Made by a program: the position numbers and the translations under genes. 64,000 nucleotides of DNA from Typhlomys cinereus (Eukaryota; Chordata; Mammalia; Rodentia; Platacanthomyidae), in assembly GCA_023101885.1 (NCBI GenBank), contig JALPQD010000392.1:75515-139514 (forward strand), given 5' to 3'. Positions 43,543 through 53,863 of the stretch are shown piece after piece. Position 1 is the stretch's first letter, and each line of letters starts with the position of its first letter. Under the pieces are notes generated by a model. It saw nothing but the letters and a program-made list of their open reading frames with translations, was not told the DNA's origin and searched no databases.

Positions 43543-44797
43543 GAAACTGGTTTTTGAGAAGCATGTGTATGTTGGGGGGGGAGTTGTTGAGTAGGTGGTT
43601 CTTATATCAGAAGAACTAGTTTAGGATGAATGAGAAAGAGTTTAGAGGTGAGGACTTAGGAAGCCATAGAATACTGAAAGCAGAGATGTGGATGATTCTT
43701 CTAGGAGTCTAAAGCACAACAGTTCCATAGGAATGTAGGGGATAAAGACTGTGAGATCGGAAGAAGACACAAGAATCTATTGGGAATTGGATTAGTGGTC
43801 ATATCTATTATATTTTGGCCAAGAATCTGGTTGTGCCTTAAAAATTTGAGTGCCGCTGAATTTGAATATAACAGACTAATTCATGTGGCAGGGGAAATTT
43901 CAAGGCAGCATAACTTGAGGAAAGCATAACTATGGAAAGATCGTTGCTGGCTGCTTCTAGCCAGGTTTACAGTGAGAACTTAAAGAAAAAACATAGAGCA
44001 GAAGAATATGAAAAATGGACAGTTCAGCCAGGAAAAGCATTGTTTAAAGCATTGAATAAAACAAATAACAGATGAAGCAGTTACAATTGCTAGAGCAGTT
44101 ACGGTTCTGAAAGACAAGCCACGCGCATTGCTCTGGGACAGTAGGAAAGGTGCTTTGAGGGCTGAATCCCCCACAGTAGAAGATCCCACGGGCATAAAAT
44201 GCAAATCCATCTGAAAGCCTTTCCTTTTAAAAACTGATAAAGGGGGTACCCTGCTGGAAAAGAACTGCCCGGGGAAGTGGTCTTCCAGGTGCAGACACTC
44301 AGAGACCACTGAATGCAGTGGTGGTGAAAGGGTTGCTAAGCTAGTAGCAGAATTTGGCTTCATCCATGTGGTAATGGGTCTCCATCAGGCAGAGCACAAG
44401 AGTGACAGGCTCACTGAGGCTGACACAAAGGTTCCAGAGATAAGCCCACCGGCTATGAAACCTGCAGCAGAGTTGGACTCCCAGCGGAGGTTCTTGAGTT
44501 CATTGCATGGGGCCATGAAGGAGACACCTAATTTGCAGTGTGGACTATGGGATGGTGGAGGTGCCAGGAGCATGGGATGTCAGCTGAATGGCAGTAGTGC
44601 AAGAGGGAGCTCATGTGCATAGCAGGTGACTGAGGTCACAGGACAAGACTGTCCACTGCCCAAGTCACATCATTTCACCACAATCTTTGAATGGAGAAAC
44701 ATGGAGCTGAAAGATTTGGCATTTGCTCTGCTAGTATCTGGTCTGGTTTGCATCCAGTCCTTCTTTATTGTGTCCATATTCTTCTGTTTTGAAATGG
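43543..44797 (+). mobile_element. Outer MaLR internal region, part 1
   Basis: Begins 'gaaactggtttttgag' where the primer-binding site should be (decayed) and carries MaLR-int blocks such as 'ggggaaatttcaaggcagcataacttgagg', 'cagtgagaac', 'gaagtggtcttcc' and 'gaaaggtgctttgaggg'. Frames are broken. It is interrupted at 44797 by a solo LTR. Confidence 0.7.
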
Positions 44798-45134
44798 TGT
44801 CATGGTTTGAATTGTGTCCCCCACAGTCTCATGTGTTTGGCAAGGTCATGGCACCTTGAGAGGTGGAACCTTGCTGCAGGAAGGCAGTCACAAGGGGTGG
44901 GTCTTGAGGTGGATGAGTTCCAACCTACCTCCAGGAGAAATCTGTCTTTGCAGCAAGCAGTTTTGCAGCTCTCAGCCTCCAAGATGTCTGCGGTGACCTA
45001 GCCTCCTCCAGCTTTGGCCAGTGAGAAACTGTATCTCCCCTCTGGAACCGTGAGCTGAATAAATCTCCTTTTCTCCCTTAAGTTGCTTGACTTTGGGTGT
45101 TCTCTCACAGCAATAGTTAAGAGTAACCATTACA
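44798..45134 (+). repeat. Younger MT-like solo LTR inserted in the outer MaLR, with 5-bp duplication
   Basis: Starts 'tgtcatggtttgaattgtg', ends 'agtaaccattaca' (337 bp), and closely matches the 19 kb LTR. The flanks AATGG (44793-44797) and AATAG (45135-45139) are a one-mismatch 5-bp target-site duplication. AATAAA is at about 45056. Confidence 0.88.
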
Positions 45135-45147
45135 AATAGGAATGTTT

Positions 45148-45500
45148 TATCATTGATCCCCCAAAGTCTAGCATGGATCACAGGCACTAGGATCCTTAGA
45201 GGCAAGGGATTAACAGTCACAATAGTGTTCCCATACTAAAGGGAAACACAAAAAAAGAGCTCTAGGCAATGCTACTGAGTCCTTATACCTCATCAGAGAG
45301 GAGAACTCAGAGTGAAGTTTGACATGCACACTAAAGGATACTCCAGGGGTGAGGGGGAGGGGGCACTGGGAGAAAGGAAGGGAAGGGGGAAAGGAAGGTG
45401 AAAAGGGGGGAGGGAACAAGGGGATCCAGGAAGGAGTGGAGGGAGGGAGGGGACCGGGGTACCTATTAAGTTTGTATGAGTGGAAAAAATAAATTAAAAA
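45148..45500 (+). mobile_element. Poly(A)-tailed retroposed insert (probably 5'-truncated L1 3' end)
   Basis: The 14-bp sequence aaataggaatgttt occurs on both sides (45134-45147 and 45500-45513). The insert has a purine-rich G tract ('gagggggagggggcactggg', 'aaaggggggaggg') and ends 'aaaaaataaattaaaaaa'. A G-rich polypurine tract plus A-rich end is typical of rodent L1 3' UTRs. The duplication shows that it entered the outer MaLR just 3' of the solo LTR. Confidence 0.7.
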
Positions 45501-45513
45501 AATAGGAATGTTT

Positions 45514-45682
45514 ACTCCATGTTATTGCATGTTAAAAGCATGTAACTTGTGCTTTGGTTTCATAGGGACTCCCAGTTTAGGGTGTGCTTTGAGTCTTGGA
45601 AGATTAGAACTCACAGTGTTGAGACTGCTTGAAGACTCTGGGACGCTCAAAGACCCAGAGCTGATGGGGCCCAAGGGCAGAA
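45514..45682 (+). mobile_element. Outer MaLR internal region, part 2
   Basis: Continues the MaLR 3' internal block ('ccatgttattgcatgttaaaagcatgtaacttgtgc', cf. 18.83-18.87 kb 'ccattgtataagtatgtaacttgtc') and ends with a polypurine tract 'ggggcccaagggcagaa'. Confidence 0.75.
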
Positions 45683-45810
45683 TGCTATGGTTTGAATGTG
45701 AATCGTACTCTCCATCTTGTGATTGGAATGCAGTCTCCAGCTTGCGCTGCTGTTTTTGAGGGTGGGAAGATCTTAGGAAGTAGGGACTGCCTGGCAGAAG
45801 TAAATGAGTG
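45683..45810 (+). repeat. 3' LTR of the outer MaLR, truncated
   Basis: 'tgctatggtttgaatgtg' start and 'ttttgagggtgggaagatcttagg' match the first 110 bp of the 5' LTR at 43176. The rest is replaced by an inverted LTR end and a minisatellite. Confidence 0.7.
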
Positions 45811-45846
45811 CAACGTTACTCTTAATTATTGCTGTGAGAGAACATA
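45811..45846 (-). repeat. LTR 3'-end fragment in inverted orientation
   Basis: 'gttactcttaattattgctgtgagagaaca' is the complement of the MT-like LTR end ('tctcacagcaatagttaagagtaac'). Confidence 0.65.
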
Positions 45847-45848
45847 GT

Positions 45849-46079
45849 CACAGTAATAGGAAAAGTACTAGTAATAGTCATAGTAATAGGAAAAGTACTA
45901 GTACTAGTCATAGTAATAGTAAAGGTACTAGTAATAGTCATAGTAATAGGAAAAGTGCTAGTAATAGTCATAGTAATAGGAAAAGTACTAGTAATAGTCA
46001 CAGTAATAGGAAAAGTACTAGTAATAGTCACAGTAATAGGAAAAGTACTAGTAATAGTCATAGTAATAGGAAAAGTAAC
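45849..46079. repeat. 30-bp minisatellite, about 7.7 copies
   Basis: Units of the form agtaataggaaaagtactag + taatagtcat, with a few point differences between copies. The period is a multiple of three, so both strands stay open (SNRKSTS-type and TSTFPIT-type peptide repeats), an artefact. The unit resembles the terminal part of MT-type LTRs ('cacagcaacagaaaagtaac'). Confidence 0.95.
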
Positions 46080-48750
46080 TGACGCCCATTAATGACTCTC
46101 TGGACCCTGAGTACCTACCTGTACATCTCACAATCTACTGGCTTTGTTTTCACTCACTAGGGTTCAGCAGCACTGACCCTTTTCTAGTTCTCGGGGTATA
46201 AACTACCTGATCCTGCCATAAGGTACTGATGCTCTTGGCTCCTCTTGGAGTGCTCTGCCTCAACGTCCTCCCAAGCCTGCTACTTCTCTATCCTCCAAGT
46301 TTCCGCTCGGTAGCCCATGTCTTCAGATAGGTTCCCCCAGCACCACACCGAATAATCAACTCCCTGGCGACTCCCGTGCCTGCTCCTAGCACTTCCGGCT
46401 GTCTGAGATCTTCCCGCTCTCCATGGCAGCCGTGAACATTCCGGCTCACACACGCTGAAGAGTTTGTGATCAGAGCACCCACCAGCCCTCGATGGATAAG
46501 ACACAGAGACAATAAACCTTGGTGACCTGAAGACATTATGTTCTTGGTCTTGCTGGTTGTGGTAGCATAACCTGACACATTCTGACAGATAAGCATTGTA
46601 TTTTCTGGTACCTCCAGGATAATCAAGCACATAGGTAAGTACTCAGGGACATGCAGATCAATTGAAGGAAGGAAAGAAGAAAAAGAAGAAAGCAAAACAA
46701 GAAAACTTCTCAGCATTAGGATGAGGCTGACTAAATGTCTCCAAATGGGTTATCTTTAAGATGACAGCTTAAAACAATAGGGATTTTTTTTCCCATCTAG
46801 AACAATAGTTTTCAGTGGTTCCAAAAGATGAAACAATCATTGTAAAGACAAGGGCAGGGACATTCTAGGTTACCATCAGGTAGAACCCTAAGTTTGGGAT
46901 CACTAGTCATTCCAGATGTCTACGATTTCCTGAGGACAGGCTGTGAAGGTGCTTTTCAAAGAGACCCTTGATCCGAGATTGCACCCTGAGTATTTAGGGG
47001 ATCTTCCCTGCTCGCCCTGCATGGACCACATGCAGGTTATCCCTGGAACGGGCCGCTAGCTCTGGGATCACATCTGGCCCTGAAAGCTCTCAGTAGTAAT
47101 GTACGCTGGAGCGCAACAGACGCCTGCCTGCCTGTGTGGCTTCTAGGATAAAGAATGAGAATGATTAAAAATTAGAAACAGATGCCCTGAACAACCAGCA
47201 GGCATTCTCTCTATTTCTAACCTCCCAAGCCACACCGTGCGCTCAGGAAGGGCTCTGGCGGGTGGTGACGTAGTGGTGCTAAGGGCCGCTGAATTGTTGG
47301 CATTCTTCTGTTCTGAGGAGAATAAACTAGTTTCGATTCAAATAAGATCCAGATTGCTTGAGAATGTCCAAGTCTGGGGACTCGCTGATGAAAAACAACT
47401 TCGAGAGTGTCTGAATGAGAACTTTTCCCAAGGACGACTTTGGTGAAGGAGATGCTGCCAGATCCTGCATCATTAGCTAAATACCTATGGCTAAATGGCT
47501 CCGTGTTTTATTGCTCTGCGTGTTTAACTATGGAGAACAAGAAATTGGAAAGGCCTAAGCCGGTCATATTCAAAGGCTAGAAATCAAGATGCTCCAACTG
47601 TTGTGCTTGGGGAAGACATTCATAAATCGAGGAATGGGGTCCTCGGGGCACCAACCACTACCGTGCACCTTGTCTTGGATATGCCTGATGCTACTGTGTC
47701 TCACTCTGGTTCTGGAAGAAGTAGGGTAGCACTCAGGGGACTGCTTGCCATGGTTCTTTGGATGAAAGAGTCTCCTAAGCTGTCACTATGCCAGGGAGGT
47801 TCCTAACTTCAGAATTAGAAGAGCAAAACACAACGGGTGGGGAAGGGAAGTGTCACGGATGAGCGGTCTTTGTTAGAATCCCAATACAGCCTTGATTGGG
47901 CCACAAAAAGTTCATCTGGTGACATTTGCCTGACCTCCTGGGAAATGGAAGAGGGTGGGGTTGGCCACCAAGATGACTTCCTCCTTCCGCCACTTCCTGC
48001 AGCCTCTTGCTTCACCAGCAGGGTGGCTGCCTCCCAGCTGGGCCTGCATCCTTGCTCTATCAGGGGCTCCACCCTGCGTGTTGGTCTGGAGATCCTGCAG
48101 CCTCTGGCTGTCATCCTACTAGAGCAAGACACAGGCGCTCAATGCCTTAGCTCTGGGCAAGAGAGTTTAGAGCGAAGTCCAGGAGCCGACAGGTAAAGTA
48201 TTCCGAGTTCTCTGGAATTCCCAGTGAAAACATGGGCACGTCTGGATGGTTTCTGAAGGTGTTCTTTCTTCGGGAATGCTGCATTTCCTTACTCCTTCTG
48301 AGGAAAAAAAAAAATCATGAAATAAGATAAGCTATCTCATTCAAATTTGTTTGTAGATATTTTGTCACCAAACTGACATTTTTCACAGGGTTCACACCAC
48401 TGTGTTTGAGCACTATTGCAAACCCCAAGGATAAAAGGAACAGTTAAGAGAAAGCTCTTAGGGCTTGGGGCAAGTTCTTCCAGGAAAAAAAAAAAGAAGA
48501 AGAAGATAAAGTCCTAAGAAAACACAGCATCCAAGAAAGAAGGCGTACATGTGGGTGGATGGTGAGAGACTCCTGTGATTAGGCCACGGCAGAGGTGAGT
48601 ACAGGGCTAAGGGGGTCCCTGCAGAGGTATGTATGCACGGGGCAAGGAGGAGAGTGTCTAAACCTGCTTGAGCCAAACGCAAAAGGATATCAGAATGGAC
48701 TCCAGTCATCTCCTGAACATGGGTTGCTTTGTTTAACGTCACTTCTGGGT
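46080..48750. other. Unique-looking DNA
   Basis: 2.7 kb with no recognisable SINE, LTR or RNA gene. Open frames of up to 142 codons (minus strand, 46288-46716) lack support. Confidence 0.4.
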
Positions 48751-48981
48751 TTGGGGTGACAGCCCTGTGGTTAAAGCCTTTTCCTTGCAAGCTAACGGCT
48801 TGAGTTAGGATCTCCAGGTCTCATGTAAAAATGCCAGGCAGATATAACTGTGGCCTGTAATTCTGACCCTGGAAGGCAGAGCTGGGAAACCCCGGAGCAA
48901 AGCAATGAGAAGGCAGCGTCATCCAGGATGATTCCCGATGTCACCCTTGGACCTTCACAAGTAAGCATTCACTCAGGTGCC

Positions 48982-49040
<59 letters not shown>
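48751..49040 (+). mobile_element. tRNA-headed CA-family SINE with 54-bp (CA)n tail
   Basis: 'gggtgacagccctgtggtt' decayed head, 'tgccaggcagatataactgtggcc', 'accctggaaggcagagctggg', 'ggagcaaagcaatgagaagg', then a perfect CA tract at about 48987-49040. Confidence 0.82.
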
Positions 49041-49458
49041 GACCACTTCTTGCCTACCAGCACTTAGGATGGGCCCAAAGAGCTGAGCAGCTAAAAATTC
49101 CTTTCCAACTATATATTTTATTTTGGAATAATTTTAAGCATATAGAAACGTTGAAAAGATGGCTCAGAGAATTCTGCCTTAGTTTTCTTCGCTGATTTAC
49201 ACTACCAGGATCCATTTTTGGGAATGAAGAAATCAACACCTGTCTGTCTTCTACTTATTGACTCAATTCCAGACTTCACTCAGTTATGCTCTTTCCACTG
49301 CTACCTGTTTGCTCCATTGTTAGCACTAAGTGTGCCAGGTTTAAAATGTGTTTGCAAATTCATTGTCACCTCTCTCTTGAGAGTAAGGTCTGTGTCTCTT
49401 TGTCTTGAAATTAGACAGGCTTTGGGACTGTCGGTGAACAGCGGACAATGGATGTGGT
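49041..49458. other. Unassigned DNA
   Basis: No feature recognised. Confidence 0.4.
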
Positions 49459-49763
49459 GTGTGACAGATACTCCTCTTTGGGTTGCTGTGAGAAAAAAGA
49501 TTCGACCAGTTTAAGGGAGAGGGGGAGGAAATTCATTTGACTTGTGGTTTGGGCTATTGTTGCCATCATGAAGCAGAGAGAGTAAGAACAGACTGAGAGG
49601 AAGTAGGACCAGGCCACCAAACCTCAATATTTGCCTCCTGTGACTTGTCTTCTTCCAGCAAGACTCCCCTCCCCAAAGGTGCCACAACCTTCCCAGACAT
49701 TAACATCAGCTAGGATGCAAACACATGAGCCTGTGCAGGGGGACAGCTCACATTACCATGACA
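49459..49763 (-). repeat. MaLR LTR (MT-like), antisense, solo
   Basis: The right end 'cattaccatgaca' is the complement of an LTR start. 'ggaaattcatttgacttgtggtttggg', 'ggaagtaggaccaggcc', 'caaaggtgccacaacc' are the reversed MT block order. The left edge is 'gacagatactcctctttgggttgctgtgag'. Confidence 0.75.
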
Positions 49764-50062
49764 CGATGCTATGCGACTCCTGAGGGGCTGAGATCACAGA
49801 TGGACTCGCCTTCTCCTTGTTCATTAGATTGCCATTCTTAGAGGATCCAGTCTCTGTATAAACCATGCAGCTGATGTGAGACCGCCAATGCTGTGAGGCA
49901 ACCCAAATTAGCCTGCACTGAAACATCGCACTGAGAGACCCTGAAAGCCCACGAAGAGAAGCGGCACCTGCTCCCTAGTCCACTCACCCGCAGCAGTCCC
50001 AGCCGCCTGCTCTTCCAGCTCAAGTTACTGTCAGCCTGTAGCCAGTGAGAAACTTGTGAACA

Positions 50063-50237
50063 CTCAGCTGTTGTGTGATAATGGTGTGGCCAGTTCCCCC
50101 GGCCCTGGGGTTGGTGTGTGCTCTCCTGTCAAGCTGGACTATGAACTGTAACCGGAGTATTGTAAGAGAATAAACTCCTTGTTCCCTTAAGCTGTTTGAT
50201 GGTGATTCATCAGCAACCATGAAGGCTGACTGCTACA
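50063..50237 (+). repeat. ERVL-like LTR 3' half, sense
   Basis: 'actcagctgttgtgtgataatggtgtggccagttccc', AATAAA at 50168-50173, 'ttcccttaagctgtttgatggtgattcatcagcaacc' and end 'gactgctaca': the sense-strand counterpart of the antisense LTRs at 25-31 kb, 5' truncated. Confidence 0.78.
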
Positions 50238-50334
50238 AGTCACTTCATGCCACCTCGATACACGATTGTAGAAAAATAGAACACGGTGACCCCCGCTAAC
50301 AGGTCTTAAAGCAGTTTGAAGTTTCCTTGTAGAT

Positions 50335-50402
50335 GCCGCTTCATTTTCCTGGGACTCTTTGAACACCTGCTATGTGCCGTGTTCTTTACCAGGTGCTTGG
50401 GA
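50335..50402 (+). repeat. MIR-like fragment
   Basis: 'gaacacctgctatgtgccgtgttctttaccaggtgcttgg' matches the MIR 'tgtgccaggcactgttctaagc' region. Confidence 0.5.
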
Positions 50403-50441
50403 AGGAGGGAACTGTAGCAGTTTTTTGAAATATTCATAATT

Positions 50442-50656
50442 GAAAAGAGGAGCCGGGGCTGCAAAATAGCTCAGTGAATAAGGTGTCTGCCCAAAAACCT
50501 GGTGACATGAGTTCAAACTCCAGAAGTTCACATGGTGGAAGAGGGGACTGTTGTTCTCTGACCTCCATGAATATTCATCACAGTATATTCTCTCTCTCTG
50601 TCTCTCTCTCTCTCTCTCTCTCAAAGAGAATTAAAAAAAAAAAACAGAAAAGAGGA
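50442..50656 (+). mobile_element. B2/B3-like SINE with 10-bp target-site duplications and (CT)n
   Basis: gaaaagagga flanks both sides (50442-50451, 50647-50656). Head 'gccggggctgcaaaatagctcagtg', 'cctggtgacatgagttcaaactccagaag', a CT microsatellite at 50588-50621, then an A tail. Confidence 0.85.
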
Positions 50657-51157
50657 CCAGAGACACATATGACCACAATATGGTATGGTTAACCAAAATG
50701 CCACAAGACCAGAGAAAAAGGAACATATTTCTTCGGTACTATTTGAGCCAAGACATGAATGATGATCCTAGTTTTCCACTGGATAGGTGTTCATGGTGTG
50801 TTTGGGGGACTCAGGAGTCGGGGGGGGTCTGCAAACATAGGTCTATTGGCATGAGTGTGTATTAGGGGTGGGGATGGGCTAATATGGCACAGGAAGTGAA
50901 TTGTAAAAAGTCGAACAAGGAAACAAGTCAACTTTCCAGTTTGGCCAGTTTGGCTTAGATCTTAGTGTCCTTCCAGAGAATTCCTAAGAAGATGATGTTT
51001 ATGTTACTCTCTGGAAGGTGAATTTGAACTCAAAATTTACTTCTATAGGATCTAACTTGTCCTGCTGGAAGAATAAACTTTGGGAATGATGAGTTTGGAG
51101 ATTAGGATTTGAACATTCAGGTTCACTGAAGGATTTGCAAGGTTTATCTTTCCATGG

Positions 51158-51159
<2 letters not shown>
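50657..51159. other. Unassigned DNA
   Basis: No feature recognised. 'gggggggtct' G-run near 50820. Confidence 0.4.
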
Positions 51160-51214
<55 letters not shown>

Positions 51215-51228
51215 TGGTGTGTGTGTGT
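51160..51228. repeat. (TA)n, T-tract and (GT)n compound repeat
   Basis: About 18 TA units, then about 19 T, then GTGTGTGTG: a strongly unwinding-prone low-complexity block. Confidence 0.95.
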
Positions 51229-51885
51229 GGAAAGTTGAGGTAGGTGGGGTATGTAACGAAAACACACATTTTTAAAGCACACAGGGCTTTGGGGAAAGGA
51301 AATAGGATAAGCTCTGTAAATGTAACAAGGGAGACTGGAATAGGAAAAGGTATGAACCGAAGGCTGTGGGCAGAAGCGAGGTAGTAAGGCTGGAAAGTGG
51401 ACCTCATTCGGGTTCTAGCTTGGTCCCACTCCATCCCTCCCTGTGTTTAACCAGGGCTCAAGTTTATTTCCATCCCAGGCAAACACAAGAGTCCTGACTG
51501 ACTCTTTAGGATGAAAGATCCTTCCTGGTTTGACTCCCTCCAAAGTATCAGTATTCAGGGAGCTTATGCAATTCCCCCAAAGTCCAGTCAAGAACAGAGG
51601 CATTCGGACCAGACATTCTGACTGAGGTGGGCTTTCCAGGAACCAAAGGAGCGACCTCACACCCACTGACCTGTCCTCCCAGCTCTCCGACAGTCTGACT
51701 TTCTCTCCTGTTAGGAAGAGGTGGCTGGGACCCTCGGAGGCCACTCTGGCTCCCCTGAACTTGGCAGAATAGGCACCAGTGTCTCCGAGGTTGGATATGT
51801 CATTGCTCTGCTAGTTTCATTTCTTCACTCACAAGGGGGGATAAGAGGATGTCCTGAAGGTGTCATACAGAACAAAGTATCAACG
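51229..51885. other. Unique-looking DNA
   Basis: No exon or repeat recognised. Confidence 0.4.
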
Positions 51886-51889
51886 CTTC

Positions 51890-52300
51890 GCTTCATTACA
51901 CATTGCTACAACAAAATACCCGACCCAAACAATTTTTAGGAAGAAAGGGTTTAATTGACTCACAATTCCGAGTGACCGAGGCCGCTGTGGTGGGGAAGTC
52001 ACAGCAGCTGGAGCTTGAAGCAGCTGGCCACACGGACCACAGCAAGAGCAGAGAGCCCTGAGCTAGTGCTCGCATGCATGCATGCATGCATGCATGCATG
52101 CATGCTTACTTGCTTGCTTGATCGCTGTCTCCATCTGTATACAGCCTTGAATCCCCAAACCCAGGAGCGTCCTATCTGTCATAGGTGGGTCTTCCCACAC
52201 AATCAAGGAACACAATCAACACAAACCTTAACAGGGATGCCCAGGGGCAAACTTTAATCTAGAGCAACTCCTCCAAATGTCAGGGTGAAGATACGGGCCA
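51890..52300 (-). repeat. ERVL-class LTR, antisense, with internal (GCAT)n
   Basis: 'cattgctacaacaaaatacccgacc', 'gaaagggtttaattgactcacaattcc', 'taggtgggtcttcccacacaatcaagg', 'gatgcccaggggcaaactttaatctagagc', 'tgtcagggtgaagata' is the complement of the LTR family seen at 8419-8773. Confidence 0.6.
52072..52105. repeat. (GCAT)n self-complementary microsatellite
   Basis: Eight and a half perfect units. The repeat is its own reverse complement and so can form a cruciform. Confidence 0.97.
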
Positions 52301-53535
52301 CCGCAGGAAGGAAGGTGCCGCTTCTGTCCCTTCATGTATTAGGGGAGTCTGGGCTCAAAGGAGGGATGTTCTCACTGCCAGGAAGAAGTGGCCAAGGTAG
52401 CAAACAAAATGGAATCTCTCCGGCTCCCCAAGCTGTGATTGATCTTCCTTCCCTGCACTTCCTGAAATTTTACTGTCAGTACCCTAATGATAGCGCAGCG
52501 CAATCAGCTTACACTTGTGGGTGGGTGGGGGCTCACTGTGGGGAGAGGTCGCTCTAATGGATAGCTAGTGAATCCCTAATACACTCTTCATAGCAATGCC
52601 AGGTTCCACTTTGAAGGGAGGAAATGAAACATTTCTTCAAATGAGACTTCATGGCAGGTGACCTTTGACCCACAGGATTTTCCTGACTGCCTACTGTGTG
52701 TCTCCTGTGGGGACTCCCTTCTCTGGATAAGAAGGGGGAGCAGGGTCTGGATCTTCAGAAAAAATAATCTGTAATTTGCCTGTTGGCACCTTTCGTGATC
52801 CGATGACTTCTCATACCCTCCTTGCTTCTTGGAGTTCCTGGCCGGGGAAGAGGGAGGGCTTTTCCATTTGGGTCTCATTTCCTTCCCACCCTTCCCGCGT
52901 CTTCTCAGCCAAGACCCATCTGTCTCTTTGACAGCTGGATACCTGTGCCAAGAGAAATAATACCCGTGTGCACAGGGTGTCACTGAAGGGAACTGGGCAG
53001 GGAGGGAGAAGGGAAGGGCTTCCTGCCAACTGCCCAGGGGGGTAAAGGAAGAAGAGCAGGAACAGACTCGAGGGACCCAGGGGAGCAAGAAGGGTCCAGG
53101 GAAAAGGGAGAAGTAACAGGGGTGTGAAGAGCAGGGAATGGGAGGGCAGCTGCCCATCAGAAGGGCAAGGAGAGAGGAAGGGAGGGATAGGAGGACAGGA
53201 TACCGCTACAGGGGCGGGATGGGTATGCTAAGAACTTACCTGCATGCACCTTGTGCCTTACCCAGTATTCCGACCTATAGACCAGAGAGGTCTCATGAGG
53301 CAACCCATTTTACTGACACTCACGTCATACCCAGTTACATTAAAGAAACAGGCCGCCAATCACGACCCTGGGTGCATTGATGTCGTTTAACCAAGGAAAT
53401 CTTCAGAAAGCCAGCAACAGGAAAGGAGTAGAAAGAGCTGTTCTTCTAGTTCTCCGGCTTGGGCCACATAAGCTTTGCAGGCAAGGGCTGGAGACAAAAG
53501 GATTTCAAACAGGGACTTGGCAAACCTTTGAGATA
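52301..53535. other. Unique, GC-moderate DNA
   Basis: A 189-codon minus-strand frame (52588-53157) has no recognisable domain and no exon signals. It is Ser/Pro-rich because of composition. Confidence 0.4.
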
Positions 53536-53539
53536 AGGA

Positions 53540-53615
53540 CATTGCCCGCTTTTTACAGTTAGAGAAACTGAGTCACAGTGAGGCAAAGGGTCGCAAGCGC
53601 AAACCGTGAGTGGCA
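53540..53615 (+). repeat. MIR fragment
   Basis: 'gctttttacagttagagaaactgagtcacagtgaggcaaagggtcgc' is a clear MIR core. Confidence 0.7.
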
Positions 53616-53686
53616 AGTCCTGCTTTAGGGTTATCTACCCTAATCAATAGCAATAGGAGGAAAGAGACCTTGCTCTTGATTTTCAG

Positions 53687-53863
53687 TGACCGACTCCAAA
53701 TCGTGCATCCATTCTGAGATGACCGGAGGGACGGAGTACATCTTAAACCTCTACAGGAAGGACAGCTATGTAGCGCCTGTTGAGCTGGATAAACAGTACC
53801 TGTCCCCGAGCTCCAGGGTGTCTTCAGACACCGAGATCCTAACAAACACCTATGTTAAGGAAG
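53687..53863 (+). CDS. Candidate internal coding exon, 59 codons, phase 1-1; gene not recognised
   Basis: A 177-bp open block is bounded by an acceptor (ttgctcttgattttcag ending at 53686) and a donor (AAG|gtactc at 53863/53864). Both introns would be phase 1, so the exon is symmetric and skippable, common in modular extracellular or receptor proteins. The frame reads from TDSKSCIHSEM through GGTEYILNLYRKDS to DTEILTNTYVKE: one Cys, five Tyr, a balanced acid/base mix, no low complexity. CpGs at third codon positions (tcG, acG, gcG, ccG) in CpG-poor surroundings suggest selection on coding sequence. The next stop is in the putative intron (TGA ending at 53895). A MIR relic lies just upstream, as is usual for introns. 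No partner exon is identifiable in the window. It could be one exon of a long-intron gene or a chance frame. I could not match it to a family from memory. Confidence 0.5.

Noticed and set aside
45804..46082. 92-codon frame of tandem HSNRKSTSNS decapeptides
   Set aside because: The 30-bp minisatellite period is divisible by three, so frames stay open. The opposite strand is open as well. No gene context.
46288..46716. 142-codon minus-strand frame as an exon
   Set aside because: No splice consensus at plausible ends, overlapping frames of similar length, no recognised domain.
52588..53157. 189-codon minus-strand frame
   Set aside because: Ser/Pro-rich low-information sequence in GC-moderate DNA with no exon boundaries or recognised domain.
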